This document shows positions 18,697 through 27,546 of a stretch of DNA of 64,000 bases, piece after piece. The notes under the pieces are model-generated. The model worked only from the letters and a program-made list of their open reading frames with translations. It ran no database searches and had not been told where the DNA came from. The stretch lies in assembly GCA_963810485.1 (NCBI GenBank), contig CAWENQ010000004.1:806001-870000 (forward strand). Reading direction: 5' to 3'. The stretch comes from DATKFM01 sp963810485. Lineage in GTDB: Bacteria; Pseudomonadota; Alphaproteobacteria; Dongiales; Dongiaceae. The position numbers were made by a program, and so were the translations under genes. The first letter of the stretch is position 1. Every line of letters begins with the position of its first letter.

Positions 18697-19457
18697 GCAA
18701 GCGCATCATCCCCTGCCTGGACGTCAAGAACGGCCAGGTGGTGAAGGGCGTGCAGTTCCAGAACCACGAGATCGTCGGCGAGGTGGTGGAGCTGGCGCAG
18801 CGCTATGCCGCCGAGGGCGCCGACGAGCTGGTCTTCTATGACATCACCGCCAGCAGCGACCGCCGCACCGTGACCAGCGACTGGGTCGAGCAGGTGGCGC
18901 GGGTGATCGACATCCCTTTTTGCGTCGCCGGCGGCATCCGCGCCGTCGCCGATGCCGAGCACATCCTCCATAGCGGCGCCGACAAGATCTCCATCAATTC
19001 GCCGGCGCTGGAGAATCCCCGGCTGATCGGCGATATCGCCGAAGCCTTCGGCACGCAATGCATCGTCGTCGGCATCGACAGCAAGGCCGAGGGCGGCGAC
19101 TGGTTTGTCTATCAATATACCGGCGACCCGGACAAAACCCGGCCCGCCCGCCGCCGCACCCTCGATTGGATCCGCGAGGCCGCCGACCGGGGCGCCGGCG
19201 AGGTGGTGCTGAACTGCATGAACCAGGACGGCATGCGCCAGGGCTATGACCTGCAGCAACTGACGGCCGCGCGGCAGGCCGTGACCATCCCCATCGTCGC
19301 CTCCGGCGGCGCGGGGGCGGTGGAGCATTTCCGCGACGTGTTCCGCAAGGCCCGGGTGGACGCGGCCCTGGCCGCCAGCGTCTTCCACAAGGGCGTCATC
19401 GCCATCGCCGACCTCAAAGCCTATCTTGCCGGCCAGAAAATTCCGGTGCGGCAATGA
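18690..19457 (+). CDS. hisF: Imidazole glycerol phosphate synthase cyclase subunit
   Basis: Cyclase subunit that makes IGP and AICAR with HisH. It is a TIM barrel of 255 residues with IIPCLDVKNGQVVKGVQF at the start (catalytic Asp), GADELVFYDITAS, VAGGIRAVADAE, and the second acidic site in VLNCMNQDGMRQGYD, where the usual T(S/N)-x-D-G pattern appears as MNQDG. PIVASGGAGAVEHF is the C-terminal phosphate site. It overlaps hisI by 4 bases. Confidence 0.95.
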   Translation: MLSKRIIPCLDVKNGQVVKGVQFQNHEIVGEVVELAQRYAAEGADELVFYDITASSDRRTVTSDWVEQVARVIDIPFCVAGGIRAVADAEHILHSGADKISINSPALENPRLIGDIAEAFGTQCIVVGIDSKAEGGDWFVYQYTGDPDKTRPARRRTLDWIREAADRGAGEVVLNCMNQDGMRQGYDLQQLTAARQAVTIPIVASGGAGAVEHFRDVFRKARVDAALAASVFHKGVIAIADLKAYLAGQKIPVRQ

Positions 19458-19795
19458 TCGAGCTGACCTTCAAGCCTGACGATGTGGATTGGGCCAAGGG
19501 CGATGGCCTGGTGCCCGTGGTCATCCAGGACGCCACGACCCTGCAGGTGCTGATGCTCGGCTATATGGACCGGCCGGCGCTGGAGGCGACAGCGAAAAGC
19601 GGCCTCGTCACCTTCTATAGCCGCAGCAAGCAGCGGCTCTGGCAGAAGGGCGAATCCTCCGGCAACGCGCTCGCAGTCGCCGGTATCCGCCTCGATTGCG
19701 ACAACGACACTCTTCTTATCTCTGCAAAACCGCAGGGGCCCACCTGCCATCTCGGCACCAGCTCTTGCTTCGGCGAGGACGCGCCGAAGCGCTGA
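19454..19795 (+). CDS. hisI: Phosphoribosyl-AMP cyclohydrolase
   Basis: A 113-residue HisI that opens the adenine ring of phosphoribosyl-AMP. It carries VTFYSRSKQRLWQKGESSGN, the metal motif DCDNDTLL and the C-terminal CHLGTSSCF. The sequence looks like the first half of the bifunctional HisIE of enterobacteria, cut shortly after the HisI domain. No HisE (pyrophosphohydrolase) sequence follows, so HisE must be encoded elsewhere. It is the last gene of the his operon in this window; hisD, hisC and hisB are not adjacent. Confidence 0.93.
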   Translation: MIELTFKPDDVDWAKGDGLVPVVIQDATTLQVLMLGYMDRPALEATAKSGLVTFYSRSKQRLWQKGESSGNALAVAGIRLDCDNDTLLISAKPQGPTCHLGTSSCFGEDAPKR

Positions 19796-19922
19796 ACTGA
19801 TTCGCCAATTCGAGCGGGATTTGCTGCCTTTCGCGCCGCTCCGCGGCAGCGCGCGATTTGCCGTAGCAATAGATTATTATCCAATATCTCCAGATATTTC
19901 CGTGGCCAGCCTTAGCCTTGGT

Positions 19923-19937
19923 TTAACCGCTCATTAG
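19923..19937 (+). promoter_or_regulatory. Possible CtrA half-match site (TTAA-N7-TTAG)
   Basis: An AT-rich stretch 72 bases before the next start contains TTAA, seven bases, then TTAG, one mismatch from the alphaproteobacterial CtrA motif TTAA-N7-TTAA. The surrounding 120 bases are clearly less GC-rich than the rest of the window, as expected for a promoter. The match is short and may be chance. Confidence 0.25.
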
Positions 19938-20008
19938 ACCATCGTTAATACACCGGGTCCGATAATACGCCCGTGTTCTGGAGAGAACGCGACAAACGAG
20001 GACCCGCC

Positions 20009-20323
20009 ATGGCGAGCAACGTTAGCGCTAGTAACGTGATCCCCTTCCCCAGCCGGCCGCAGCCGACGCGCGAGATCGTCGATGCTGTGAACACGGCGCC
20101 CGAGGATGTGTATCGCCTGTCCGAGGAATTTCTGCGCCAGGCGGCGCGCATGCACGGCTCCGGCGAGTCCGGCGCCGACATCTACATGGCGCTGATCCTC
20201 GCGCTCTGCACCCTGGTCTGTCGCGATGAGGATGATCCCAGCGTCATCGAGCAGAAGCTGGCCGCCAGCTATGCCCATATGCGCGAAGCCCAGCATCTGC
20301 TGGTCGAAGGCTGGGCCCGCTAG
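20009..20323 (+). CDS. Small conserved-looking protein of unknown function
   Basis: A 104-residue soluble protein beginning MASNVSASNVIPFPSRPQP. The leader with IPFPSRP is typical of short alphaproteobacterial regulatory or hypothetical proteins. The rest is helical (ADIYMALILALCTLV and KLAASYAHMREAQHLLVEG). GAGGA precedes ATG 20009 with good spacing, better than the upstream ATG in the same frame at 19973. There is no recognised domain. It is monocistronic. Confidence 0.6.
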   Translation: MASNVSASNVIPFPSRPQPTREIVDAVNTAPEDVYRLSEEFLRQAARMHGSGESGADIYMALILALCTLVCRDEDDPSVIEQKLAASYAHMREAQHLLVEGWAR

Positions 20324-20354
20324 ATCGCGCGCCCGCCCGACGATCCGCCGGGCT

Positions 20355-21173
20355 TCAATGGAAGCGGGCGTAGACTTCGCCCAGGCCTTCCACCGCGATC
20401 GTGACCTGATCGCCCCGTCCCACCGCTTCGCTGCGCACGATCGAACCCGTCAGCACCACCTGACCGGCCCGTAACTTTTCGCCCCGTCCCGCCAGATTGG
20501 TCGCCAGCCAGGCGACGGTGTTGAAGGGATGGCCCATGGCGTCGGCGCCCACACCCTCGCCCTTGGTTTCGCCATTGATGGCGATCCGCCCGCGCATCGC
20601 CGCCAGATCCAGGCGGCGCCAGTCGGTCACTTCCGGTCCCAGCACGCCGCCGGCGCAATAGAAATCGTCGGCCGTTAGAATCGCCGGTCCCAGCATCTGC
20701 GGCAGCTCGTAGCGGTCGTCGACGATCTCGATCGCCGCCATGCAGGATTCGACCGCTTCCGCCACTGCGCCCGCCGTCACCGGAATTTCCGCGTCGATAT
20801 CCTTCCCCAGGCGGACGGCGATTTCACACTCCACGAAGGGCCGGTGGAAATCGGTCTGCAGCAGGTCGGCGCGGCCCTGATAGAGCTCGGCGCTGAAGAA
20901 GGCGCCGGCGCAAGGGTGATCGATATCCAGTTTTTCCTGCATGACCGGCGTGGTGCAGCCGATCTTGTATCCGGCGATCGAACCGAAGCCCGCGGCGATC
21001 AGGTAGCGGTGGGCGAAACTCTGGATCAGATAGCCCTCGGTCATCGTGCGCGGGCGCCAGGCTTCCGGCAATCCGCTGAGGACCTGATGCTTTAGCCGCA
21101 AATTGACGATATGTTCCGCCGCCCGCGCGGCCATGGAATGGGTCAGCGGCGCGAGCGGGGCGGACATCAGCAT
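20355..21173 (-). CDS. 2-keto-4-pentenoate hydratase / FAH-fold family protein
   Basis: A 272-residue member of the hydratase/decarboxylase branch of the fumarylacetoacetate hydrolase family (MhpD/DmpE/DmpH-like). Visible motifs are GSIAGYKIGCTTP, the metal-binding PFVECEIAVRLGKDI with its Glu-x-Glu pair, AAIEIVDDRY, and the C-terminal NTVAWLATNLAGRGEKLRAGQVVLTG. Such enzymes hydrate 2-oxopent-4-enoates or decarboxylate oxalocrotonates in ring-cleavage pathways. No ring-cleavage dioxygenase is adjacent, so the pathway is open. The start is uncertain between 21173 and 21167; a longer frame reaches 21254. Confidence 0.8.
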   Translation of the reverse strand: MLMSAPLAPLTHSMAARAAEHIVNLRLKHQVLSGLPEAWRPRTMTEGYLIQSFAHRYLIAAGFGSIAGYKIGCTTPVMQEKLDIDHPCAGAFFSAELYQGRADLLQTDFHRPFVECEIAVRLGKDIDAEIPVTAGAVAEAVESCMAAIEIVDDRYELPQMLGPAILTADDFYCAGGVLGPEVTDWRRLDLAAMRGRIAINGETKGEGVGADAMGHPFNTVAWLATNLAGRGEKLRAGQVVLTGSIVRSEAVGRGDQVTIAVEGLGEVYARFH

Positions 21174-21333
21174 CGGGGCGGTCCGTAGGATTTTTTCGGT
21201 GGCCGGAGAATTCCCACGAACCGGGCACCGGGCGCAATCGCCTTCCGTCGGCAATTGCCCGGCCGCCGCGCGCCGTCTATGAAAACATTAACGGCGCGAG
21301 GCCGAGAACTGAGCAAAATCAATCGGGGGAATC

Positions 21334-22080
21334 ATGAACAAGATCGATCTCGGCGGCAGGGTCGCCATCGTCACCGGCGGTGCCCAGGGCATCGGCTTCG
21401 CCGTGGCCGAGCGCTTCGTGCAGTCGGGCGCCAAGCTGGCGATCTGGGACCGGGACAAGTCGGAGCTGGCGGAGGCCCGGAAAAAACTGGGCGGCGAGGT
21501 CCTGGACATCGCCGTGGATATCCGCGACGCGGACGCCACTTCCGCAGCCGCGGCCGAAACCCACAAGAAGCTGGGCCGCATCGACATCCTCGCTCACAGT
21601 GCCGGCATCGCCGGGCCGACCGTGCCGACGGTCGACTATCCGCTGGAGGCCTGGCGCGAGGTCATCGACATCGATCTCAACGGCACCTTCCATTGCTGCC
21701 GCGCGGTGGTGCCGTTCATGCAGCAGCAGAACTACGGCCGCATCGTCAACATCGCCTCGATCGCCGGCAAGGAGGGCAATCCGAACGCCAGCGCCTATAG
21801 CGCCGCCAAGGCGGGGGTGATCGCCCTGACCAAGTCGCTGGGCAAGGAACTGGCGGGGAAGAACATTGCCGTGAACTGCGTGACGCCGGCGGCGGCGCGC
21901 ACCCGCATCTTCGACCAGATCAGCCAGCAGCATATCGACTACATGCTGGCGAAGATCCCCCGCGGCCGGTTCCTGGAGGTGAAGGAGGCGGCCAACATGA
22001 TCGCCTGGCTGGTATCCGAGGAGAACAGCTTCACCACCGGCGCCGTGTTCGATCTCAGCGGTGGCCGGGCCACCTATTAA
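21334..22080 (+). CDS. SDR family oxidoreductase (FabG-like)
   Basis: A 248-residue short-chain dehydrogenase. The cofactor motif is TGGAQGIG (residues 15-22). AHSAGIAG replaces the usual NNAG, the catalytic serine is in VNIASIAGK, and the active-site YSAAK follows. The tail AWLVSEENSFTTGAVFDLSGG is typical of classical SDRs that oxidise sugars or hydroxyacids. It lies 18 bases before a Gfo/Idh/MocA gene on the same strand, so the pair probably acts in one sugar or polyol pathway. Confidence 0.88.
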   Translation: MNKIDLGGRVAIVTGGAQGIGFAVAERFVQSGAKLAIWDRDKSELAEARKKLGGEVLDIAVDIRDADATSAAAAETHKKLGRIDILAHSAGIAGPTVPTVDYPLEAWREVIDIDLNGTFHCCRAVVPFMQQQNYGRIVNIASIAGKEGNPNASAYSAAKAGVIALTKSLGKELAGKNIAVNCVTPAAARTRIFDQISQQHIDYMLAKIPRGRFLEVKEAANMIAWLVSEENSFTTGAVFDLSGGRATY

Positions 22081-22098
22081 ATCAGGGCGAGGCAGATC

Positions 22099-23130
22099 AT
22101 GGCCGCCAAACTGCGCATGGGCGTGATCGGCTGCGGCTTCTATGCGCAAAACCATCTCAATGCCTGGCGCGACCTGGGCGCAGAGGTGGAGCTGGTCGCC
22201 GTCTGCGATGTCGATCCCGCGAAGACCACGGCCGCAGCCGCCAAGTTCGCCGTGCCGAAGACCTACAGCGATGCCCGGCAGATGCTGGAGACTGAGAAGC
22301 TCGATTTCGTCGACATCGTCACCACCATGCCGACGCACCACCGGCTGGTGCTGCTGGCCGCATCGCTCAAGACGCCGGCCATCGTGCAGAAGCCCTTCGC
22401 GCCGACCTGGTCTGAATGCGTCGAGATGGTGGAGGCCTGCGCGAAGGCCGGCGTGCCGCTGATGGTGCATGAGAATTTCCGCTGGCAGGCGCCGATGATC
22501 GAGGCCAAGCGGCTGCTGTCGGAGGGCGCCATCGGCGAGGTCACCTGGGGCCGCGTTAACTGGCGCACCGCTTATGACATCTATGCCGGCCAGCCCTATC
22601 TGGCGAAGGAGACGCGCTTCATCCTGCTGGATATCGGTGTGCATTGCCTGGACGTGGCGCGCCTGCTGATGGGCGAGGCGGAGCGGGTCTATTGCGAGAC
22701 CCAGAGCCTGAAGTCCGGCATCGCCGGCGAGGATGCCGCAACCTGCACGCTGCGCCACCGGTCCGGCGCTGTCAGCGTGGTGGACTTCAGCTATGCGGCG
22801 CGGCGCGATCCCGATCCCTTCCCGGAATCATTGCTGGAGATCGAGGGCCGCCGCGGCAGCCTGATCGTTTCACCAGGCCTGGAACTGACGCTGCATGCCG
22901 ACGGCAAGACCAGCAAGCGTTCAGTGCGCACGCCGCTGCTGCCCTGGACGTCGGAGCCCTGGCATGTGTCGCAGGAGAGCGTGCTCAACATCCAGCGCCA
23001 TTGGGTGGAATGCCTCAAGGCCGGCAGCGAGCCCGACACCTCCGGCGGCGACAACCTCAAGACCTACGCGCTGGTGGAAGCCGCCTATGAAAGCGCCGCC
23101 TCCCATCAGGCGGTGCGGCCGAAGATGTGA
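22099..23130 (+). CDS. Gfo/Idh/MocA family oxidoreductase
   Basis: A 343-residue NAD(P)-dependent dehydrogenase. The N-terminal Rossmann motif is GVIGCGFYAQNHL. The EKP-type catalytic motif is represented by VQKPFAPTW, and LLDIGVHCLDVARLLMG provides the conserved Asp-x-x-x-His. The C-terminal alpha/beta substrate domain carries DFSYAARRDPDPFPES. The substrate is probably a sugar, inositol or related compound and cannot be fixed. It is co-transcribed with the preceding SDR gene. Confidence 0.88.
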   Translation: MAAKLRMGVIGCGFYAQNHLNAWRDLGAEVELVAVCDVDPAKTTAAAAKFAVPKTYSDARQMLETEKLDFVDIVTTMPTHHRLVLLAASLKTPAIVQKPFAPTWSECVEMVEACAKAGVPLMVHENFRWQAPMIEAKRLLSEGAIGEVTWGRVNWRTAYDIYAGQPYLAKETRFILLDIGVHCLDVARLLMGEAERVYCETQSLKSGIAGEDAATCTLRHRSGAVSVVDFSYAARRDPDPFPESLLEIEGRRGSLIVSPGLELTLHADGKTSKRSVRTPLLPWTSEPWHVSQESVLNIQRHWVECLKAGSEPDTSGGDNLKTYALVEAAYESAASHQAVRPKM

Positions 23131-23131
23131 G

Positions 23132-23756
23132 TCAGCCGACCCAGCGATAGTGGCCGACGGGCAGGTGGGGCGAGAGGTCGGTCAGCGCGTTCTCTCGTGC
23201 ACCCCAGCCGATATTGTGGATCACCGTGGGTGCTTCGCCGGTCTTGCCGATGAAGGCGATATGGGGCAGGCGGCCGCCCAGGCGCCAGGTGACGATGTCG
23301 CCCGCCTGAAGCGACTCAGGAAATCCAGTGCCATCGGTGACGGCGCCCTTGTTGCGCCAGAGCTTGCGCGCCACGGCGCTTCAGGAAGGTCTCGAGGTTC
23401 AGCACGCGGCGGTGATCGATATTGCTGTCGGGCTTGTCCAAGCCCCAGGTCGCGGGATAGGCGGCGAAGTTCTTCTTCATGTCCCGGTGCAGCAGCTCCT
23501 GCAGGTCGAGCGCGAGCCCATCGCGATAGGCGCGCACGATCACGTCGGCGCAGACGCCATAGAGCCGGCCGATATCGCCGTTGGGATAGTCGAGCCGCAC
23601 ATAGCTGGGATCGTAGACTAACGTCACGCCGATCTGCGCCCGCGCCGCGGTGATGAGTTTCTCCGCCGGCGTTTCGTCCGCCAGCACCGGCCGCGCGGCC
23701 AAGGCCACGCCGGCACCCAGCATCAATTTCAACATCCCGCGACGCCCGCTTCTCAT
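23132..23756 (-). CDS. DUF1287 exported protein, one frameshift near 23370
   Basis: An exported DUF1287 protein. It begins MRSGRRGMLKLMLGAGVALA, a Tat-like signal (RRGMLKL), then LITAARAQIGVTLVYDPSYVRLDYPNGDI, VCADVIVRAYRDG and the invariant NIDHRRVLNLETFLKR. The remainder (SLQAGDIVTWRLGG, HIAFIG, VIHNIGWGARE, GHYRWVG) is in another frame; bridging one base in CGCCGTGGCGCG near 23370 restores the family order. The catalytic-type Cys and His of this NlpC/P60-like fold are present. About 207 residues when repaired. A sequencing indel is likely. Confidence 0.8.
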
Positions 23757-23814
23757 GGCGCCGATACTGCCGCGCGATTGCGGCAAGCGTTGGGCGGGAT
23801 AGCGTTAAGAGCCG

Positions 23815-24850
23815 TTAGGCAAGTTTCAGCACCATGCGGCCGAGGATGCGGCCGACGCGCATTTGTTCGAAGATATCGTTGATGCTGGCGAGCTTGGCCG
23901 TCTTGATCTTCGCCGTCACCAGCCCGTTGGCGGCAAACTCCACCGCCTCGTTGAGATCCAGCCGCGTGCCGACATTCGAACCGCGCACCGACAGCTCGCC
24001 ATTGACGATGGCTGAAATGGACGCGCGGATATTGTCGTTCTCGCCGCCGGGCAGGCCGATATAGCAGACGGTGCCAGCGGGCCGCAGCATGCCGATGGCC
24101 TGCTCGAAGGCGCGGGGCGACACGGCGGCGACGATCGCGCCATGCATGCCGCCGGTCTTCTTCTGGATCGCCGCCGGCGCGTCCTCCTTGCTGGCATCGA
24201 CCAGCACTTCCGCGCCAAGACGCTTCGCCAGCTTCAGCTTGTCGGTGGAGACATCCACCGCCGCGACCCGCAGGCCCATTGCCTTGGCGTACTGAACGGC
24301 AATATGGCCGAGACCGCCGATGCCGATGACCGCCATCCATTGGCCCGGCCGCGTGTTCGTGCGCTTCAGGCCGCGATAGGTGGTGACGCCCGCGCAGAGG
24401 ATCGGCGCCAGCTCGATAGAGATTTGCGTTCTTGTTCAGCCGCGCCACGAAATCTGCCGGCGCGGTCATGTATTCCGCATAACCGCCGGGCTTGCTGTAA
24501 CCGGTGGCCTCGCCCTTCTTGCAGATCGTCTCCATGCCGGCGTGGCAGAACTCGCAGGCGCCGCAGGCGCTGAACATCCAGGGCACGCCCACCGCATCGC
24601 CGACCTTGAAATCGGTCACGCCGCCGCCGAGTGCGGCCACATGCCCCGCCACCTCATGGCCGGGGATCAGCGGCAGCACCGGTCCGGGCGTCCAGTCGCC
24701 ATCCACCGCATGGAGATCGCTGTGGCAGACGCCGCAGGCCGCCACCTTGATCAGGATCTCGCCGCGCCGGGGTTCGGGGATGGGGAGGGTTTCGATTGCG
24801 AGCTTGGTGCCAATTTTCCGCAGCACCGCGGCCTTCATAGTCTTCTTCAT
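23815..24850 (-). CDS. Zinc-dependent alcohol dehydrogenase, one frameshift near 24425
   Basis: Medium-chain zinc alcohol dehydrogenase of the AdhP type, about 345 residues when repaired. The catalytic zinc ligands lie in CGVCHSDLHAVDGDW and GHEVAGHV. The structural zinc cysteines are CGACEFCHAGMETIC. The frame breaks after LNKNA; shifting one base gives ISIELAPILCAGVTTYRGLK, then the NAD motif GIGGLGHIAVQYAKAMGL. The break lies beside an A-rich run, so an indel error is likely. The gene begins 12 bases after the aminotransferase-like gene and shares its direction, so it may reduce or oxidise the aldehyde formed by that enzyme. Confidence 0.85.
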
Positions 24851-24862
24851 GTTGTTCCCAAC

Positions 24863-26168
24863 TCAGAGAGCCTTCAACGCCTTGTCCATGGCATCCACCG
24901 TCTGGTCCGCATGCTCGATCTTGAACGGCATCGGCGGCCGTACCTTGACGATGTTCACCGCGCGGCCCTCATAGCCGACCAGCACGCCATGATCCCGCAT
25001 CAGGTTGAGCACGCGCTTGGTCTCCTTGGTCGCGGGCGTCAAGGCTTTCCGGTCAGTCACCAGTTCCACGCCGATCATCAGCCCCATGCCCCGCACATCG
25101 CCGATCAGGTCATGCTTTTTCATCAGGCCGCGCAATCCCGCTTTCAGATGCTCGCCCACCTTTTGCGCGCTGGCCTGCAACTGCTCCTTCTCCAGCACAT
25201 CCAGCACCGCCATGCCGGCGGCGCAGGCGACATTGTTGCCGCCGAAGGTGCTGAAGAACGAGGTGCGGGACATGAAGGAGTCCATGATCTCGCGCCGCGT
25301 GACGACAACGCCCAGAGGGTGGCCGTTGGCCACCGGCTTGCCCATCGTGACGATGTCGGGCGTGACGCTGTGCATCGCGAAGCCCCACATGTTGCCGCCG
25401 GTGCGGCCGAAGCCGGTCTGCACTTCGTCGGCGATGCAGACAGCGCCGGCGGCGCGCATGCGGTCGTACACCCGGCCGAGATAGCCTGGCAGCGGCTCGT
25501 GAATGCCATTGGTGCAGAAGCCGGGATCGGCGATGAAGGCCGCTGGCTGCAGACCGGCCGCCTGCAGGGAGCCGATGGCGCGGTCCGCATCGGCAGCATA
25601 GGCCGCACCGTCGGAACCATGGGCGCCGCGATATCTGTCAGGCGGCGCCAGCATGCGGACATGGGGCGCCAGCGCATTGTCGGCCTTGCCCGCCGGCGAC
25701 AGCGCCTCCACCCCATCGGTCCAGCCGTGATAGGCCTCTTCCATGACCACGGCGCCGCGCTGTCCGGTATGGGCCTTGGCCATGCGCCAGGCGAGGTCCA
25801 CCGCCTCGCTGCCGGAATTCACGAACGCCGCCACATCCAGCCCCGCCGGCAGCGTCGCCGTCAGCCGCTCGGCATAGTCCAGCACTTCGTCATAGAGATA
25901 GCGGGTGTTGGTGTTGAGCCGGCCGGCCTGCCGCGCGATTGCCTCCACCACATGGGGATGGCAATGGCCCACATGGGGCACATTGTTATAGACGTCGAGA
26001 TAGGCGCGGCCCTTGCGCGTCGTACAGCCAGACGCCCTCGCCGCGCACCAGATGCAGCGGTGGATCGTAGAACATGTAGAGCTGCGAGCCCATGAACTCG
26101 CGGCGGCGCGCCAGGAGATTTTGGATGTCGTTGGACACGGGCGCCGCGGTTGAAATCACTGATGTCAT
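24863..26168 (-). CDS. Class III PLP enzyme (AGXT2/phospho-lyase-like), one frameshift near 26013
   Basis: Fold-type I PLP enzyme, about 434 residues after repair. The N-terminal part LYMFYDPPLHLVRGEGVWLYD continues in another frame as GRAYLDVYNNVPHVGHCHPHV; a single base in a GGG run separates them. Cofactor motifs are NSGSEAVDLAWRMA, the Asp of FIADPGFCTNG and IADEVQTGFGRTGG, and the Schiff-base lysine in TMGKPVANG. The branch resembles AGXT2-like proteins, which include ethanolamine-phosphate and 5-phosphohydroxylysine phospho-lyases. It follows a small-molecule kinase gene by 18 bases, which favours a phospho-lyase over an ordinary aminotransferase; that is inference. Confidence 0.82.
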
Positions 26169-26186
26169 CGACCAGATTCTCTTTCT

Positions 26187-27242
26187 CTAGGCGCAGGCCG
26201 CCTTCAGCGCGGCTGTGACCTTGTCATGCCCGATGGTGAGCAGTTGCTCAAGCGCGGCCAGGCAAGGCTCGTAGTAGGATTCCAGGTAGCTCGGCGTCTC
26301 CGCATTGTGCTTTGCCCGACGGGCGCAGATCACCACGGAAATGGCGTGCCGCGCCAGCAACAGGTCGTAGATCAGGCCGATCTCGTCGTCCCGCAGCGGC
26401 AGCACCCGATGATAGGCGCCGATGACGGTGCTGGAGGCTTCCAGCGGCTCGTCCTTGCCGATCCAGATATCCGCCGCGGCGATCGACGGCTCGAAGAGCA
26501 ATGGCCCCAGCACCATGTCGCCGAAATCGATCACGCCGGCGACGCGGACGCCGTCATCCGGATCGACCAGCACGTTGTGCAGATTGAGATCGTTGTGGAT
26601 GACCTGGCTGCGCACGCGCGCGAGCCGCGGCATCGCCTTTGCCGCGAAGTTGTCGATCACGCGCCGAACCATCGCACGCCGCCCGTCGCCGTCGATATCG
26701 TCCACATGGCCGGCCATGCGCGGCAGCAGCCGCAGGTCCCAGGGAATCTCCTGCGCCGCGGCGCGATGGCTGAAGCCGGCGAGCGCCTTGTCGAGCCGCG
26801 CGGCAAAGCGGCCGAGATCGGCCAGCAGCGCCGGCTTGTGCGGCACCGTCTCCAATATCCTCCCGGGTAGAAAGCTGTAGACCCGCGCCATATGCCGCGC
26901 GCCGTCATCGAGTTCCACCCAGGCGATGGCCTCGCCGTCCCGCGACAGCACCACCCGCGGCACCGGCAGACCGGGATCGGCGCGGGCGATGTGGCGCAGG
27001 CCGGCCGTCTGCAGATCGACGACGGCCGGATCTTCCACGGCATTGGCGATCTTCAGCACATGGCCGGGGCCGCCATCGGCCGGGCGCAGATGGAAGTTCG
27101 CATCGCGCTCGCTATAGAGCTGCTTGGCCTCGCCCGTGAGACCGAATTCCCGCCGCGCGATCTCCACCGCCTGCGCCGCCGAGAGTTTCGGCAAAGTGAG
27201 GTCGAGGAATTTGACGGGCTGGGGGAGCGTCGCTTCGGGCAT
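26187..27242 (-). CDS. APH-type small-molecule kinase (hydroxylysine kinase-like)
   Basis: A 351-residue phosphotransferase of the aminoglycoside/choline kinase fold. The catalytic loop is VIHNDLNLHNVLV (HxDxxxxN) and the metal site is GVIDFGDMV. The N-terminal lobe includes YSERDANFHL and HVLKIANAVEDPAVVDLQ, very similar in pattern to hydroxylysine kinase (AGPHD1). The longer frame starts with TTG at 27254; ATG 27242 is preferred, with GAGG six bases upstream. It heads a three-gene leftward set: kinase, PLP enzyme, alcohol dehydrogenase. Known AGPHD1/AGXT2L2 pairs phosphorylate an amino alcohol and then eliminate phosphate and ammonia. Confidence 0.83.
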   Translation of the reverse strand: MPEATLPQPVKFLDLTLPKLSAAQAVEIARREFGLTGEAKQLYSERDANFHLRPADGGPGHVLKIANAVEDPAVVDLQTAGLRHIARADPGLPVPRVVLSRDGEAIAWVELDDGARHMARVYSFLPGRILETVPHKPALLADLGRFAARLDKALAGFSHRAAAQEIPWDLRLLPRMAGHVDDIDGDGRRAMVRRVIDNFAAKAMPRLARVRSQVIHNDLNLHNVLVDPDDGVRVAGVIDFGDMVLGPLLFEPSIAAADIWIGKDEPLEASSTVIGAYHRVLPLRDDEIGLIYDLLLARHAISVVICARRAKHNAETPSYLESYYEPCLAALEQLLTIGHDKVTAALKAACA

Positions 27243-27283
27243 GAGGGGCCTCAATGTGACGAAGGAACGCGTTCCGTCAACAC

Positions 27284-27415
27284 CCCCTCACCCTGACCCT
27301 CTCCCCCACTATGTGGTGGAGAGGGGACAATTTAGGGAAATTCCAACGAGTATCTGGACAACGACAAAAATTGTCCCCTCGCCCCGCGAAGAGGGGAGAG
27401 GGTTAGGGTGAGGGG
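27284..27415. repeat. Family A paired-hairpin repeat, copy 2 (reverse order)
   Basis: The same hairpin unit as at 14.4 kb, but with the two halves arranged outside-in: it starts with CCCCTCACCCT and ends with AGGGTGAGGGG, and the GGGGACAAT / ATTGTCCCC ends face each other across a spacer. This shows that the unit, not the whole 149-bp element, is the mobile or duplicated piece. Confidence 0.85.
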
Positions 27416-27546
27416 AAATTTCTAGTCGCAAAAGCTTCATCCTTTCGTCGCATTCGGGCAATCGCGCGGCCTTAACGTCCGGGGACAGCGGCCAATTCGG
27501 GCCGTTGCCCGTTCCAGTTTCAACATAGAAGATAGGGAGACTTCCG

